Assembly (NCBI GenBank): GCA_036652055.1
Contig: JAVVWP010000005.1
Span: 1 to 64,000 of the forward strand
Origin: Fimenecus sp036652055
GTDB taxonomy: Bacteria > Bacillota > Clostridia > Oscillospirales > Acutalibacteraceae
DNA length: 64,000 bases
Direction of reading: 5' to 3'
Positions 40,440 to 49,946 of this stretch are shown here, piece after piece (the stretch's first letter is position 1; each line of letters starts with the position of its first letter). The translations under genes and the position numbers were made by a program. The notes under the pieces were generated by a model. That model searched no databases. It saw nothing but the letters and a program-made list of their open reading frames with translations, and was not told the origin of the DNA.

Positions 40440-41192
40440 TTATTCAGCAACTGCTTCTGTAACTTCTTCGGTAGCAGGAGCTTCTTCTTCGATAGCTGCA
40501 GCACCTTGCATGCCTTGTCTTCCCTCAATAACAGCATCTGCCATTGCACCTGCAATCAATTTAACTGCACGGATAGCATCATCATTACCAGGAATAACAT
40601 GGTCAATTTCATCAGGGTCACAGTTTGTGTCAACAATAGCTATAATTGGAATACCGAGTTTTTTAGCTTCTGCAACAGCAATTCTTTCTTTTCTTGGGTC
40701 TACAATAAACATTGCTGCTGGTTGCTTTTTCATTTCTGTAATTCCGCCCATAAACTTTTCAAGCTTTTCAATTTCAAGGTCAAGCTTTGCAGCTTCTTTT
40801 TTAGGAAGAATTTCGAATGTTCCGTCTTCTTTCATAGCCTTTAATTGAGCAAGTCTTTTAATTCTGTTTTTGATTGTGTTAAAGTTTGTGAGCATACCGC
40901 CAAGCCAACGAGCGTTAACAAAAGGCATACCACAACGAAGTGCTTCTTCTTTAACTGAATCTTGAGCTTGCTTTTTTGTACCTACAAAAAGGATTTCGCT
41001 GCCATCTGCAGCTATATCACGAACTACCATATAAGCTTCTTCAAGCTTTTTTACGGTTTTTTGAAGGTCAATGATATAAATACCATTTCTTTCTGTGAAA
41101 ATGTACTCTGACATTTTCGGGTTCCATCTTCTGGTCTGGTGACCAAAATGCACACCTGCTTCGAGCAATTGTTTCATTGATACTACTGACAT
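40440..41192 (-). CDS. rpsB: 30S ribosomal protein S2
   Basis: The 250-residue protein has the family start SMKQLLEAGVHFGHQTRRWNP, GIYIIDLQKT, FVGTKKQAQ, VNARWLGGMLTNF, IVDTNCDPD and IPGNDDAIRAV. A short Glu/Ala-rich tail ends the chain. The start at 41192 has AAGGAGG eight bases before it; the longer frame upstream would include the leader. It is the first gene of rpsB-tsf behind a structured leader and its own promoter. Confidence 0.96.
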   Translation of the reverse strand: MSVVSMKQLLEAGVHFGHQTRRWNPKMSEYIFTERNGIYIIDLQKTVKKLEEAYMVVRDIAADGSEILFVGTKKQAQDSVKEEALRCGMPFVNARWLGGMLTNFNTIKNRIKRLAQLKAMKEDGTFEILPKKEAAKLDLEIEKLEKFMGGITEMKKQPAAMFIVDPRKERIAVAEAKKLGIPIIAIVDTNCDPDEIDHVIPGNDDAIRAVKLIAGAMADAVIEGRQGMQGAAAIEEEAPATEEVTEAVAE

Positions 41193-41217
41193 AAATATTT
41201 CCTCCTTATTTTGCCTC

Positions 41218-41278
41218 CGCAAAGTTCAACTTAATGTAAGACATCTATTAGATGCAATTTTACATTAATCCCTTTGCG
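41218..41278 (-). promoter_or_regulatory. Structured 5' leader of rpsB
   Basis: On the minus strand three nested helices can form: CGCAAAG with CTTTGCG (ends of the element), TTAATGTAA with TTACATTAA, and GCATCT with AGATGT at the tip. The element lies between the promoter and the rpsB ribosome site. By analogy with other ribosomal protein operons it may bind S2 for feedback control (inference). Confidence 0.6.
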
Positions 41279-41294
41279 TGTGAATTGCTTTGAT

Positions 41295-41323
41295 ATTATA
41301 TCATTATAAAACAAATTTTTCAA
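41295..41323 (-). promoter_or_regulatory. Promoter of rpsB-tsf
   Basis: On the minus strand TTGAAA (41318-41323) and TATAAT (41295-41300) are 17 bases apart. Confidence 0.8.
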
Positions 41324-41336
41324 GATAATTTTACAA

Positions 41337-41555
41337 TTAATCTGAAAAAAGTTTGTTTTGAAGCTCAAAAAGCTCTTTTTTTTTCGCTTTAGTTAAATCT
41401 ATATCAATTATGAACTTATTATCTTTCTTAAATAAAACATCGCCCTCATTAACATTAAGCGGTAGTTCTGATATATTAACATTGAAATATTCATTAATAC
41501 TTTTTTCTAAAACTACAATGTTGCCCTCTATTCTATCAACAATATATCTATCCAT
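41337..41555 (-). CDS. DUF3006 family protein
   Basis: Small 72-residue protein with the DUF3006 pattern: YIVDRIEGNIVVLE at the start, LPLNVNEGDVLFK in the middle, and a helical basic tail. It is predicted cytoplasmic with a small beta barrel. Function is unknown. It follows the ComEC-like hydrolase gene by four bases, a pairing often seen in Firmicutes, so the two products may act together. AAAGGT precedes the ATG at 41555. Confidence 0.75.
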   Translation of the reverse strand: MDRYIVDRIEGNIVVLEKSINEYFNVNISELPLNVNEGDVLFKKDNKFIIDIDLTKAKKKELFELQNKLFSD

Positions 41556-41559
41556 ATTT

Positions 41560-42492
41560 TTACCTTTCTTCAAAAAAAGTTATATCTTTGCCATCACTTA
41601 CAGCTACAATTGTACCATTAAAATCCGTTCGTTTATAATCAATATTATGTTTTATTAAAAAATCAAGAACAGGCTGATTTGGATGATTATATTTGTTGTT
41701 TTTGCCACAGCTTATAACTGCATATTTGGGATTTACAGCCATCATAAATTTTGAAGATGAAGAAGTATAGCTTCCATGATGACCTAATTTAATAACATCA
41801 GCAGATATATCATATCCTGAATTTATAATATCTTTTTCTGCTTTTTTCTCAGCGTCACCACAAAATAAAAAGCTGTTATTTTTATGAATACATTTTATTA
41901 CAACTGAAGAATTGTTTAACTCATCATATTCTTTAGTCGGTGATAACACAATAAAGCTAAAATTTTTAAGTTCATAGCATTCCCCTGCTTTTGCTGCGAT
42001 TACTTTAGTTTTACTTTGATTTAATGAAATTACAAGTTGCTTATATATTTCTGTTGTAGGGGTATGTTGCTCAGAATATCTTGGCATTATCACATTTTCA
42101 ACTTCATAGCTCGCTAAAATTTCTGATGCTGAACCAATATGGTCTGAATGTGGATGCGTTAAAATGAAATAATCAATTGATTTGATACCCTGAAAATCTA
42201 AATAGCTTTTTATTTTACTAAATGAGCCTATATCTCCTGAATCTATTAATACTACATCATCACCGCTGATAATAAGTTCACAGTCACCTTGACCTATATC
42301 AATATAGTGAGCTGAAAAGTCATATTTTCTACTGTCAACATAATTAGTTAGCCCAGCTTTTTGAAATAGTTGTGACCATGAAGGCAGACCTAAAGATGGA
42401 AAATATGTTATTACAAAAGAAAAAATTAATATGACTGTCGCTAATGTGGCTAAAATAATATTTATTATCTTTTTATTATTACTTTTTCCCAT
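41560..42492 (-). CDS. ComEC-like metallo-beta-lactamase-fold protein
   Basis: The 310-residue protein has an N-terminal membrane anchor (about 9-32) and a single extracytoplasmic hydrolase domain. This domain starts HYIDIGQGDCELI and contains the metal motif THPHSDHIGS, FCGDAEKKAE and LGHHGSYTSSS. It corresponds to the C-terminal part of the DNA-uptake channel ComEC without the competence membrane domain. Such stand-alone proteins are thought to be nucleases or phosphodiesterases; the substrate here is unknown. Its start overlaps the end of the ygiQ gene by 14 bases. Confidence 0.82.
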   Translation of the reverse strand: MGKSNNKKIINIILATLATVILIFSFVITYFPSLGLPSWSQLFQKAGLTNYVDSRKYDFSAHYIDIGQGDCELIISGDDVVLIDSGDIGSFSKIKSYLDFQGIKSIDYFILTHPHSDHIGSASEILASYEVENVIMPRYSEQHTPTTEIYKQLVISLNQSKTKVIAAKAGECYELKNFSFIVLSPTKEYDELNNSSVVIKCIHKNNSFLFCGDAEKKAEKDIINSGYDISADVIKLGHHGSYTSSSSKFMMAVNPKYAVISCGKNNKYNHPNQPVLDFLIKHNIDYKRTDFNGTIVAVSDGKDITFFEER

Positions 42493-44338
42493 AACCTTTA
42501 CCTTTTTTATTTATTTTAGGCTTTTGGGCATAACTTTTTGAACTAACTACACTGCCCTTTATAAGGCAATTTGCACCAGTTCCTATTAAATCAGTTCTGC
42601 CAACTTTTTTTAAGGCTTCTTCTATTAATGGCTTGTTTTTTGGATTAAAATATTGCATCAAACCTCTTTGTAATGCCTTATCGTGTGAAGTTTTAGCAAC
42701 ATAAATTGGCTCTAAAGTGTATGGGTCCATCTCAGAATAAAACATTGCCGTGGAAATAGTTCCTGGAGTTGGATAAAAATCTTGCACTTGTTCTGGTCTT
42801 AAATGTTCTTTTTTAATAAACAAAGCTAATTCGACCGCATCTTTTAAAGTGCAGCCTGGGTGAGAGGACATCAAATATGGCACTAAATATTGTTCCTTGC
42901 CTATCTTTTTTGTAATGTCAAAATATTTTTTTGAAAATTTCAAATAGGCTTCTATATGTGGCTTTCCCATTTTATCGAGAACTGCGGCAGAACAATGTTC
43001 AGGTGCAACTTTTAACTGCCCACTAACATGGTTTTCAACTAATTCTTTGAAGAACTCATCATTTTTGTCTTCTAAAAGATAATCATACCTTATCCCTGAA
43101 CGGATAAAAACTTTTTTAATTCCATCAATTTTTCTAACACTTCGAAGAATATCAAGGTATTCACTATGGTCAGCCTTTAAAGACGGGCAAACGGTAGGTG
43201 CCAAACATTTTTTACCCTTGCAAAGCCCTAATTTGAGCTGCTTTTCACATGATGGGTATCTGAAATTTGCTGTTGGCCCTCCAATATCATGTATATATCC
43301 TTTAAAATCAGGCATTTTTGCAATGTTTTTTGCTTCTGCTAATATTGACTCTTTGCTTCTCGATGTAATAAATCTGCCTTGATGAAAAGCAAGCGAACAA
43401 AAATTGCACGCACCAAAGCACCCTCTATTATGAGTAATTGAAAATTTAACTTCTTCAATCCCAGGAACTCCACCGTCTTTTTCATATGATGGGTGATAAG
43501 TTCTTTCAAAAGGCAAACTATAAACCCAGTCAAGTTCAGCAGTAGTCAGCGGAGGCATAGGTGGATTTTGCACTAACATTTTTTTGCCATGACGCTGTTT
43601 TATAAGCTTGCCTCGAATATGGTCTTGCTCATCTTGCTGAATTCTACAAGAGATTGCGTATTCTTTTTTTGATTTAATAACATTTTCAAACGACGGGCAT
43701 TCTGCACCATACAGCGGTGTATCTACAACATCAACCGCATAGCAAGTTCCCTTGACATCGGTAATGGTTTTGATGCTTTCACCATTATTTAGGCGTTCTG
43801 CTATCTCTATTGTTTGATTTTCACCCATTCCATAAGAAATTAAATCTGCATCAGATTCAAAAAGTATTGATGGTCTTATTTTATCGTCCCAATAATCATA
43901 ATGAGCAAATCTTCTAAGTGACGCTTCAAGCCCACCTATTATAATCGGAACATCGCCATATGCTTCTCTAATCTTTTTGCAGTATACAATAACCGCTCTA
44001 TCAGGTCTTTTGCCAATCTTTCCACCAGAAGTGTAGGCATCAGTGCTTCTAATTCTTTTTGAAACGGTATAATGAGCTACCATTGAATCAATATTTCCTG
44101 AGGATACAAAAAATCCAAGGCGAGGTTTTCCAAATTTTTTAAAATCTTTGATACCATTAAAATCAGGCTGTGAAAGAAAAGCAACCTTATAACCTTTTGC
44201 CTCTAAAACCCTTGTAATAATTGCCGCACCAAAACTTGGGTGGTCAACATATGCATCTCCCGAAACATAAACAAAATCGACTTCATTCCAGCCACGCTGT
44301 TCAATTTCTTTATAGGTAATTGGTAAAAAATTACTCAT
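42479..44338 (-). CDS. ygiQ: YgiQ family radical SAM protein
   Basis: The 619-residue product has the YgiQ N-terminal domain (FVYVSGDAYVDHPSFGAAI, IIIGGLEASLRRFAHYDYW). A radical SAM core follows with the cysteine triad GCFGACNFCSLAFHQGR around residue 310, and the later segment QVQDFYPTPGT. The C-terminus is strongly basic (Lys/Gly-rich), perhaps RNA-binding. The reaction of this family is not known. The ATG at 44338 is preceded by GAGGAG; it overlaps the end of the ftsK gene by eight bases. Confidence 0.9.
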   Translation of the reverse strand: MSNFLPITYKEIEQRGWNEVDFVYVSGDAYVDHPSFGAAIITRVLEAKGYKVAFLSQPDFNGIKDFKKFGKPRLGFFVSSGNIDSMVAHYTVSKRIRSTDAYTSGGKIGKRPDRAVIVYCKKIREAYGDVPIIIGGLEASLRRFAHYDYWDDKIRPSILFESDADLISYGMGENQTIEIAERLNNGESIKTITDVKGTCYAVDVVDTPLYGAECPSFENVIKSKKEYAISCRIQQDEQDHIRGKLIKQRHGKKMLVQNPPMPPLTTAELDWVYSLPFERTYHPSYEKDGGVPGIEEVKFSITHNRGCFGACNFCSLAFHQGRFITSRSKESILAEAKNIAKMPDFKGYIHDIGGPTANFRYPSCEKQLKLGLCKGKKCLAPTVCPSLKADHSEYLDILRSVRKIDGIKKVFIRSGIRYDYLLEDKNDEFFKELVENHVSGQLKVAPEHCSAAVLDKMGKPHIEAYLKFSKKYFDITKKIGKEQYLVPYLMSSHPGCTLKDAVELALFIKKEHLRPEQVQDFYPTPGTISTAMFYSEMDPYTLEPIYVAKTSHDKALQRGLMQYFNPKNKPLIEEALKKVGRTDLIGTGANCLIKGSVVSSKSYAQKPKINKKGKGYGKK

Positions 44339-46796
44339 TATTCTCCTCATCTTGTGGTGTATCTTCCATTGTGTAATCCTTTGACGCACCGCCTTGTGCT
44401 AATGCGTTCATTTCATACCATTGCTGCTTTGTAACTAAAACCTTTCGTGGCTTGCTTCCCTCATATGGCCCTATAATTCCACGCTCTTCAAGGTTATCTA
44501 TAATTCTTGCAGCTCTTGCATATCCTAATTTTAATTTTCTTTGTAAAAGCGTTGTTGATGCCATTTGAGATTCAACAACAACTTCAATTGCTTTAGGAAG
44601 CATTTCGTCAGTATCGCCATCAATCTCGTCAGAAGAAGTAACACCGCTATTTTTTTTCTTTTCCATTGCAGCTTGGCGTTCAATTTCCTTCATAACTTCA
44701 TCATCATAAACTGACTGTTCTTGCCCTTTAATAAAATCGACTACATTTTCAACTTCTTTGTCAGATAAATAGCAACCTTGAATTCTAACAGGTTTTGCAA
44801 TTCCAACAGGATAGAACAACATATCACCATTACCAAGTAGCTTTTCAGCTCCAACAGTATCAATAATCGTTCTTGAATCTATTTGTGATGAAACAGAAAG
44901 TGAAATTCTGCTTGGAATATTTGCTTTGATTATACCTGTAATGACATCAACTGATGGTCGTTGCGTTGCAATTACAAGATGCATTCCTGCCGCACGAGCC
45001 ATTTGTGCAAGCCTACAAATAGAATCTTCTACTTCGTGAGGAGCTGCCATCATCAGGTCAGAAAGCTCGTCAATAAAGATAACGATTTGTGGCATCTTCT
45101 TTTGCCCATTAGTTTCACAAATACTATTGTATCCGGCAATATCTCGAACATTATTTTCAGAAAATGTTTTATATCGTGTTAGCATTTCTGTAACTGCCCA
45201 AGCAAGTGCCCCCGAAGCTTTTCGTGGATCTGAAACAACAGGAACAATAAGATGTGGTATTCCATTGTACACTGTAAATTCAACTTGTTTTGGATCAATC
45301 ATTAAAAGTTTTACTTCATCTGGTGTTGCATTATAAAGAATACTAACAATCATAGAGTTAAGGCAAACAGATTTTCCTGAGCCTGTCGTACCCGCAATAA
45401 GCAAATGTGGCATCTTTGATAGGTCAGCATATGTAGTATTTCCTGCAATATCTTTACCCAGTGCAACAAAAAGCTTTGATTTTGCTTTTTTATATTGGTC
45501 TGTATCAATTATTTCACGAAGCGTAACAGTTGAACGATTTTTATTAGGAACTTCAATTCCAACAGCAGCTTTGTTTGGAATTGGGGCTTCAATTCTAACG
45601 CCAGATGCAGCAAGATTAAGTGCAATATCATCAGAGAGAGTTGTAATTCTGCTGATTTTAACTCCTGCTGCTGGTTGAATTTCATAGCGAGTAACAGAAG
45701 GCCCTCTGCTAATATCTACAACCCTTGTTTCAACGCCAAAGCTTTTTAGGGTATCTACAAGCTTGGTTGCATTAAGCTTTAGTTCATCTTCATATTTTAT
45801 TTTATTTGTAACTTTAGCAAAGTTAAGACAATCAAGTGGAGGCAATTTATAAACCTTTGCAGGAGCATTTTCATCTATGATTTCATTTACTACCTTTGAA
45901 GCTTCATCAACTATTTTTTCTTCTGCCGAAACTTGTGATTTAGAGTTTGCCTCATCTGCCGAATTTAGATTTTTAATAATATCGTCTAAAAGAACAGGCT
46001 TAGATGATATTGGCTCATCTGCTTTAGGAAGTTCTTCAATTATTTCATCAAGTGTTTCTTGAACAGGTTCTTCTGATTGCTTTTTATGCCCTCTCCCCTT
46101 TTTAGGTTCATCATCAGGCATTGGGCCTAAATCAACATCAGGATCAAATTTTGGCTTTTCACGCTCTTTAATTTGAGTTATTTTATCTTCTGTATATTCA
46201 CTTGCCTTTTGAACAGGTTTCCAAATTCCTTTAAACAGCCTAATAAGCGTAGTTCCTGTAACAAGCATAAGGCAAAGAAATGAAAGAATAAGAATAATAG
46301 CAATTGCTGCCGCTTTACTACTGCCTGTTGCAATAAGAATTCCGCCACCAATTATTGCCCCAACAGCTCCGCCACCTAAGAATGAATTTTCATATCTAAA
46401 TAGGTTAAATGCGTCTTCAATATCTAAAAGGAAATCTGCTTCACCGTTAAATTTAAAAATATGTATAGCACTACAAATTAAAAAGACTAAAGATATGGCC
46501 TCAACTATTTTATATGCAACTTTAGATGAAGTTTTATCAATTGCAAATATTATTGCTATGTATATTAAAATAATTGGGCATAAAAAAGAGGAAAATCCAA
46601 ATAGACCAAAAATTAATGTTCTAAGCATTCCCCAAAGCCCGCCGCCTTTAATGAATGTTACGCAAATTAAGAAAAGAGAAATGCAAAAAAGTACAATAGC
46701 AGACACCTCCTTGCGTGCAGAAGAAGTGTCTTTTGTAATTTTCTTTGTTTGTTTATTTCCTTGAGGCTTTTTGTTCCCGTTTTTTGCGGTAGCCAT
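44331..46796 (-). CDS. spoIIIE: FtsK/SpoIIIE family DNA translocase
   Basis: The 821-residue protein pumps chromosomal DNA through the division or sporulation septum. Four membrane segments occupy about residues 38-195. An acidic, Pro/Glu-rich linker follows (about 210-330). The motor has the core start KFGVETRVVDI-like region, Walker A AGTTGSGKSVCLNS, Walker B IVIFIDELSDLMM and ATQRPSVDVI. The C-terminal gamma domain (LGYARAARIIDNLEERGIIGP) reads orienting DNA sequences. The neighbours ylzJ and tepA match the Bacillus spoIIIE locus, supporting that assignment. GGAGGG precedes the ATG at 46796. Confidence 0.93.
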   Translation of the reverse strand: MATAKNGNKKPQGNKQTKKITKDTSSARKEVSAIVLFCISLFLICVTFIKGGGLWGMLRTLIFGLFGFSSFLCPIILIYIAIIFAIDKTSSKVAYKIVEAISLVFLICSAIHIFKFNGEADFLLDIEDAFNLFRYENSFLGGGAVGAIIGGGILIATGSSKAAAIAIILILSFLCLMLVTGTTLIRLFKGIWKPVQKASEYTEDKITQIKEREKPKFDPDVDLGPMPDDEPKKGRGHKKQSEEPVQETLDEIIEELPKADEPISSKPVLLDDIIKNLNSADEANSKSQVSAEEKIVDEASKVVNEIIDENAPAKVYKLPPLDCLNFAKVTNKIKYEDELKLNATKLVDTLKSFGVETRVVDISRGPSVTRYEIQPAAGVKISRITTLSDDIALNLAASGVRIEAPIPNKAAVGIEVPNKNRSTVTLREIIDTDQYKKAKSKLFVALGKDIAGNTTYADLSKMPHLLIAGTTGSGKSVCLNSMIVSILYNATPDEVKLLMIDPKQVEFTVYNGIPHLIVPVVSDPRKASGALAWAVTEMLTRYKTFSENNVRDIAGYNSICETNGQKKMPQIVIFIDELSDLMMAAPHEVEDSICRLAQMARAAGMHLVIATQRPSVDVITGIIKANIPSRISLSVSSQIDSRTIIDTVGAEKLLGNGDMLFYPVGIAKPVRIQGCYLSDKEVENVVDFIKGQEQSVYDDEVMKEIERQAAMEKKKNSGVTSSDEIDGDTDEMLPKAIEVVVESQMASTTLLQRKLKLGYARAARIIDNLEERGIIGPYEGSKPRKVLVTKQQWYEMNALAQGGASKDYTMEDTPQDEENNE

Positions 46797-46841
46797 CTGC
46801 TGTCCCTCCAATTTCAACTTCATTTTATTATAAATTTTTCA

Positions 46842-47027
46842 TTATTTAAAATTATTATAATTCAAATAATCATAAGGATTAGTTGAAAATATTGACTCTA
46901 AGTTTTTTTGACCATTAATATCTTTATAAAAAGCATATCCATTTTTAATTGGCACTGTTAATTCAACTTCATTAGTAAATTCATAAGGAAAAATATCAGA
47001 AAATGGCACGATAGAATATAAAATCAT
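46842..47027 (-). CDS. ylzJ: YlzJ-like protein
   Basis: Small 61-residue protein with the YlzJ-type start MILYSIVPFSDIF and a later NPYDYLNY segment. It overlaps the tepA stop by four bases (ATGA) and precedes spoIIIE, the same order as tepA-ylzJ-spoIIIE in Bacillus. This context is the main evidence for the name. Its function is unknown. Confidence 0.7.
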   Translation of the reverse strand: MILYSIVPFSDIFPYEFTNEVELTVPIKNGYAFYKDINGQKNLESIFSTNPYDYLNYNNFK

Positions 47028-47761
47028 TCTTTTTCACCATTTTTATCAATAATATCACATAGACAGTTAAGTGCATCTGAAAGACCGCCAATGCTATCAA
47101 TCAAGCCTTCTCTAACTGCGGCGTCACCATCAAGAACTGTTCCTACATCCATCACAAGCTCACCTGTTGCAAGCATAAGGCTTCGGAATTTATCAGCAGT
47201 CATAGATGAATTTTCAGCAACAAATCTAACAATTCGTTCTTGCATTTTATCAAAATATGATAATGTCTGTGGTACTCCCAAAACTAATCCATTCATTCTG
47301 ACAGGATGAATAGTCATAGTTGCCGAGGGAACAATAAAAGATTTTTGAACTGAAACAGCAAGTGGAACGCCAATAGAATGCCCACCGCCTAAAACTAAAG
47401 AAACCGTAGGGGTTTTCATTCCGCTTAAAAGTTCTGCAATGGCAAGCCCTGCTTCAATATCTCCACCCACAGTGTTTAAAATAACGATTAAACCCTCGAT
47501 ATCCTTACTTTCTTCTATCGCAACCAATTGAGGGATAACATGTTCATACTTGGTTGTTTTATTCTGTGGAGGTAAAATATAGTGACCTTCTATTTGACCT
47601 ATTATTGTTAAACAATGAATATAATGCCCGTTTTTGTCAACCGTCACAGAGCCATTATCAATAACTTGTTTCATACCTTCATCAGAGGTTTCAATGTTTT
47701 GTTCATCAGGTGGAGGTGCTGTTGGTAAAGTTGGTGCTGTAAAATCATTATCTTTTTGCAT
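47024..47761 (-). CDS. tepA: ClpP-like serine protease TepA
   Basis: The 245-residue protein belongs to the ClpP/crotonase fold. After a Pro-rich N-terminus (about 1-30) it has LIVILNTVGGDIEAGLAIAE, the nucleophile region GGGHSIGVPLA (Ser129) and TIHPVRM (His152), as in TepA/YmfB. Bacillus TepA has been linked to protein translocation and germination-related SASP degradation, but its substrate here is not known. It is translationally coupled to ylzJ. AAGGATT precedes the ATG. Confidence 0.87.
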   Translation of the reverse strand: MQKDNDFTAPTLPTAPPPDEQNIETSDEGMKQVIDNGSVTVDKNGHYIHCLTIIGQIEGHYILPPQNKTTKYEHVIPQLVAIEESKDIEGLIVILNTVGGDIEAGLAIAELLSGMKTPTVSLVLGGGHSIGVPLAVSVQKSFIVPSATMTIHPVRMNGLVLGVPQTLSYFDKMQERIVRFVAENSSMTADKFRSLMLATGELVMDVGTVLDGDAAVREGLIDSIGGLSDALNCLCDIIDKNGEKE

Positions 47762-47917
47762 TTAATCAATCCTTATTTAAAAATTCACTATTATTGTTTG
47801 CAAATTTTTAGGATTTATTTAATGCTAATGACAATAAATTATATCACTATTCGGCAATAATATCAATATTATGTTTGATTTTACTTTGTTTTTCTATAAA
47901 ATACCATTGATAATTCA

Positions 47918-47946
47918 TTGACAAAGAATTAGTTTTAGATTACAAT
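47918..47946 (+). promoter_or_regulatory. Promoter of the acn-icd-rex operon
   Basis: TTGACA (47918-47923) and TACAAT (47941-47946) are 17 bases apart. A TTGTTAA at 47959-47965, a possible half-site for Rex, lies just downstream. Confidence 0.75.
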
Positions 47947-47995
47947 ATGTATATAAGATTGTTAAAAAAGTGAAAAAGTGAGGAATATTTAGATT

Positions 47996-49927
47996 ATGGG
48001 ATTAACAGTTGCACAAAAGCTAATTAAAAGTCATTTAGTTTCAGGCGATATGACTGTTGGAAGTGAAGTTGGGCTTCGCATTGACCAAACATTAACTCAA
48101 GATGCCACAGGAACTATGGCATATCTTGAATTTGAAGCAATGGGTGTAAAAAGAGTAAAGACCGAATTGTCTGTTGCGTATATTGACCATAATACACTTC
48201 AAACAGGATTTGAAAATGCTGATGACCACAGATTTATTGCGAGCGTTGCTAAAAAAAGAGGAATTAGATTTTCAAGACCAGGAAACGGAATTTGTCATCA
48301 AGTTCATCTCGAAAGATTTGGAAAGCCAGGAAAAACACTTATTGGTTCTGACAGCCACACTCCTACTGGTGGTGGAATTGGAATGCTTGCAATGGGTGCC
48401 GGTGGTTTAGATGTTGCTGTTGCTATGGGCGGCGGAACATACTATATAACTATGCCAAAAATTGTTAATGTTAAGCTAAGCGGAAAGCTAAATCCATATG
48501 TTGCTGCAAAAGATGTTATTCTTGAAGTCTTAAGAATAATGACCGTTAAGGGTGGCGTTGGTAAAATCATTGAATATACAGGCGATGGTGTATTAACTCT
48601 ATCTGTTCCTGAAAGAGCAACAATTACAAATATGGGAGCAGAACTTGGTGCTACAACATCTGTTTTCCCATCAGATGAAATTACTAAAGCTTTCTTAAAG
48701 GCTCAAAAAAGAGAAAATGACTATATTGAATTAAAAGCTGATTGTGATGCTGTATATGACGAAACTATTGAAATTAATCTTAATGAGCTTTCTCCAATGG
48801 CAGCTATGCCACATATGCCTGATAGAGTAAAATCAGTTAATGAAATCGGCGAAATTAAGGTTGACCAAGTTTGTATTGGCTCATGTACAAATTCATCGCT
48901 TATGGATATGCTAAAAGTTGCAGCGATTTTAAAAGGAAAAACCGTATCCCCTTCTGTTAGCCTTTCAATTGCTCCTGGCTCAAAACAAGTTCTTAATATG
49001 CTTGCTTTGAATGGTGCATTATCAGATATGATTGAAGCAGGCGCTCGAATTCTCGAAAGTGCTTGTGGCCCATGTATTGGAATGGGGCAATCACCTAATT
49101 CAAAGGGTGTTTCTCTTAGAACTTTTAATCGTAACTTTGAAGGTCGCTCTGGCACTGCTGATGCGGGTATTTATCTTGTAAGCCCCGAGGTTGCAGCCGC
49201 TTCTGCAATTACTGGTTATTTAACTGATCCACGCAAATTAGGTGAAGAGATCACAATCAAAATGCCAAATGAATTTATGATTAATGATAATATGGTTGAA
49301 ATGCCTGCTTCTGAAATTGAAGCCAATGATGTTGAAGTAATATATGGTCCTAATATAAAGCCTTTCCCTACAACTGAAAAAATGCCAAATGATATAGAGG
49401 CAAAAGCTGTTTTAAAAGTTGGAGATGATATTACAACTGACCATATTATGCCTGCTGGTGCTAAAATTTTGCCTTATCGTTCTAACATTCCTCATCTTTC
49501 ACAATTTTGCTTTGCTGCTTGTGATAAAGAGTTTTCTGAAAGATGTAAAAAAGAGGGCAAGGGCATTATTATTGGTGGAGCTAACTATGGGCAAGGCTCA
49601 TCAAGAGAACACGCAGCACTTGTACCACTCTATTTAGGTATTAAAGCTGTTATTACAAAATCATTTGCACGAATTCATTGTGCAAATCTTATTAATGCTG
49701 GCATATTACCTCTTACTTTTACTAATGCAAGTGATTATGATAAGGTTTCACAGGGTGATGAACTGAGCCTTATTGACATTAAAAATTCTATACTTAATGA
49801 ATTGCCTGCAAAATTATTCAATAAAACAAAAAATGAAGAATATGAACTTAATTATGACCTTTCACAAAGACAAAAGGATATTATTGTTTCAGGTGGATTA
49901 CTTAATTATACAAGAGAAAACATATAA
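47996..49927 (+). CDS. acnA: Aconitate hydratase
   Basis: Iron-sulfur enzyme that interconverts citrate and isocitrate. The 643-residue protein is the short form common in Clostridia. The Fe-S cysteines are Cys297 (GSCTNS), Cys357 and Cys360 (CGPCIGMG). Other marks are IGSDSHTPTGGGIGMLAMG and the swivel-domain DHIMPAGA and GANYGQGSSREHAALVP. It begins a three-gene operon with isocitrate dehydrogenase and Rex. Together they make 2-oxoglutarate for glutamate synthesis, and no other citrate cycle gene is in the window. Confidence 0.94.
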   Translation: MGLTVAQKLIKSHLVSGDMTVGSEVGLRIDQTLTQDATGTMAYLEFEAMGVKRVKTELSVAYIDHNTLQTGFENADDHRFIASVAKKRGIRFSRPGNGICHQVHLERFGKPGKTLIGSDSHTPTGGGIGMLAMGAGGLDVAVAMGGGTYYITMPKIVNVKLSGKLNPYVAAKDVILEVLRIMTVKGGVGKIIEYTGDGVLTLSVPERATITNMGAELGATTSVFPSDEITKAFLKAQKRENDYIELKADCDAVYDETIEINLNELSPMAAMPHMPDRVKSVNEIGEIKVDQVCIGSCTNSSLMDMLKVAAILKGKTVSPSVSLSIAPGSKQVLNMLALNGALSDMIEAGARILESACGPCIGMGQSPNSKGVSLRTFNRNFEGRSGTADAGIYLVSPEVAAASAITGYLTDPRKLGEEITIKMPNEFMINDNMVEMPASEIEANDVEVIYGPNIKPFPTTEKMPNDIEAKAVLKVGDDITTDHIMPAGAKILPYRSNIPHLSQFCFAACDKEFSERCKKEGKGIIIGGANYGQGSSREHAALVPLYLGIKAVITKSFARIHCANLINAGILPLTFTNASDYDKVSQGDELSLIDIKNSILNELPAKLFNKTKNEEYELNYDLSQRQKDIIVSGGLLNYTRENI

Positions 49928-49946
49928 ATGACGGAGGAAAATAAAA

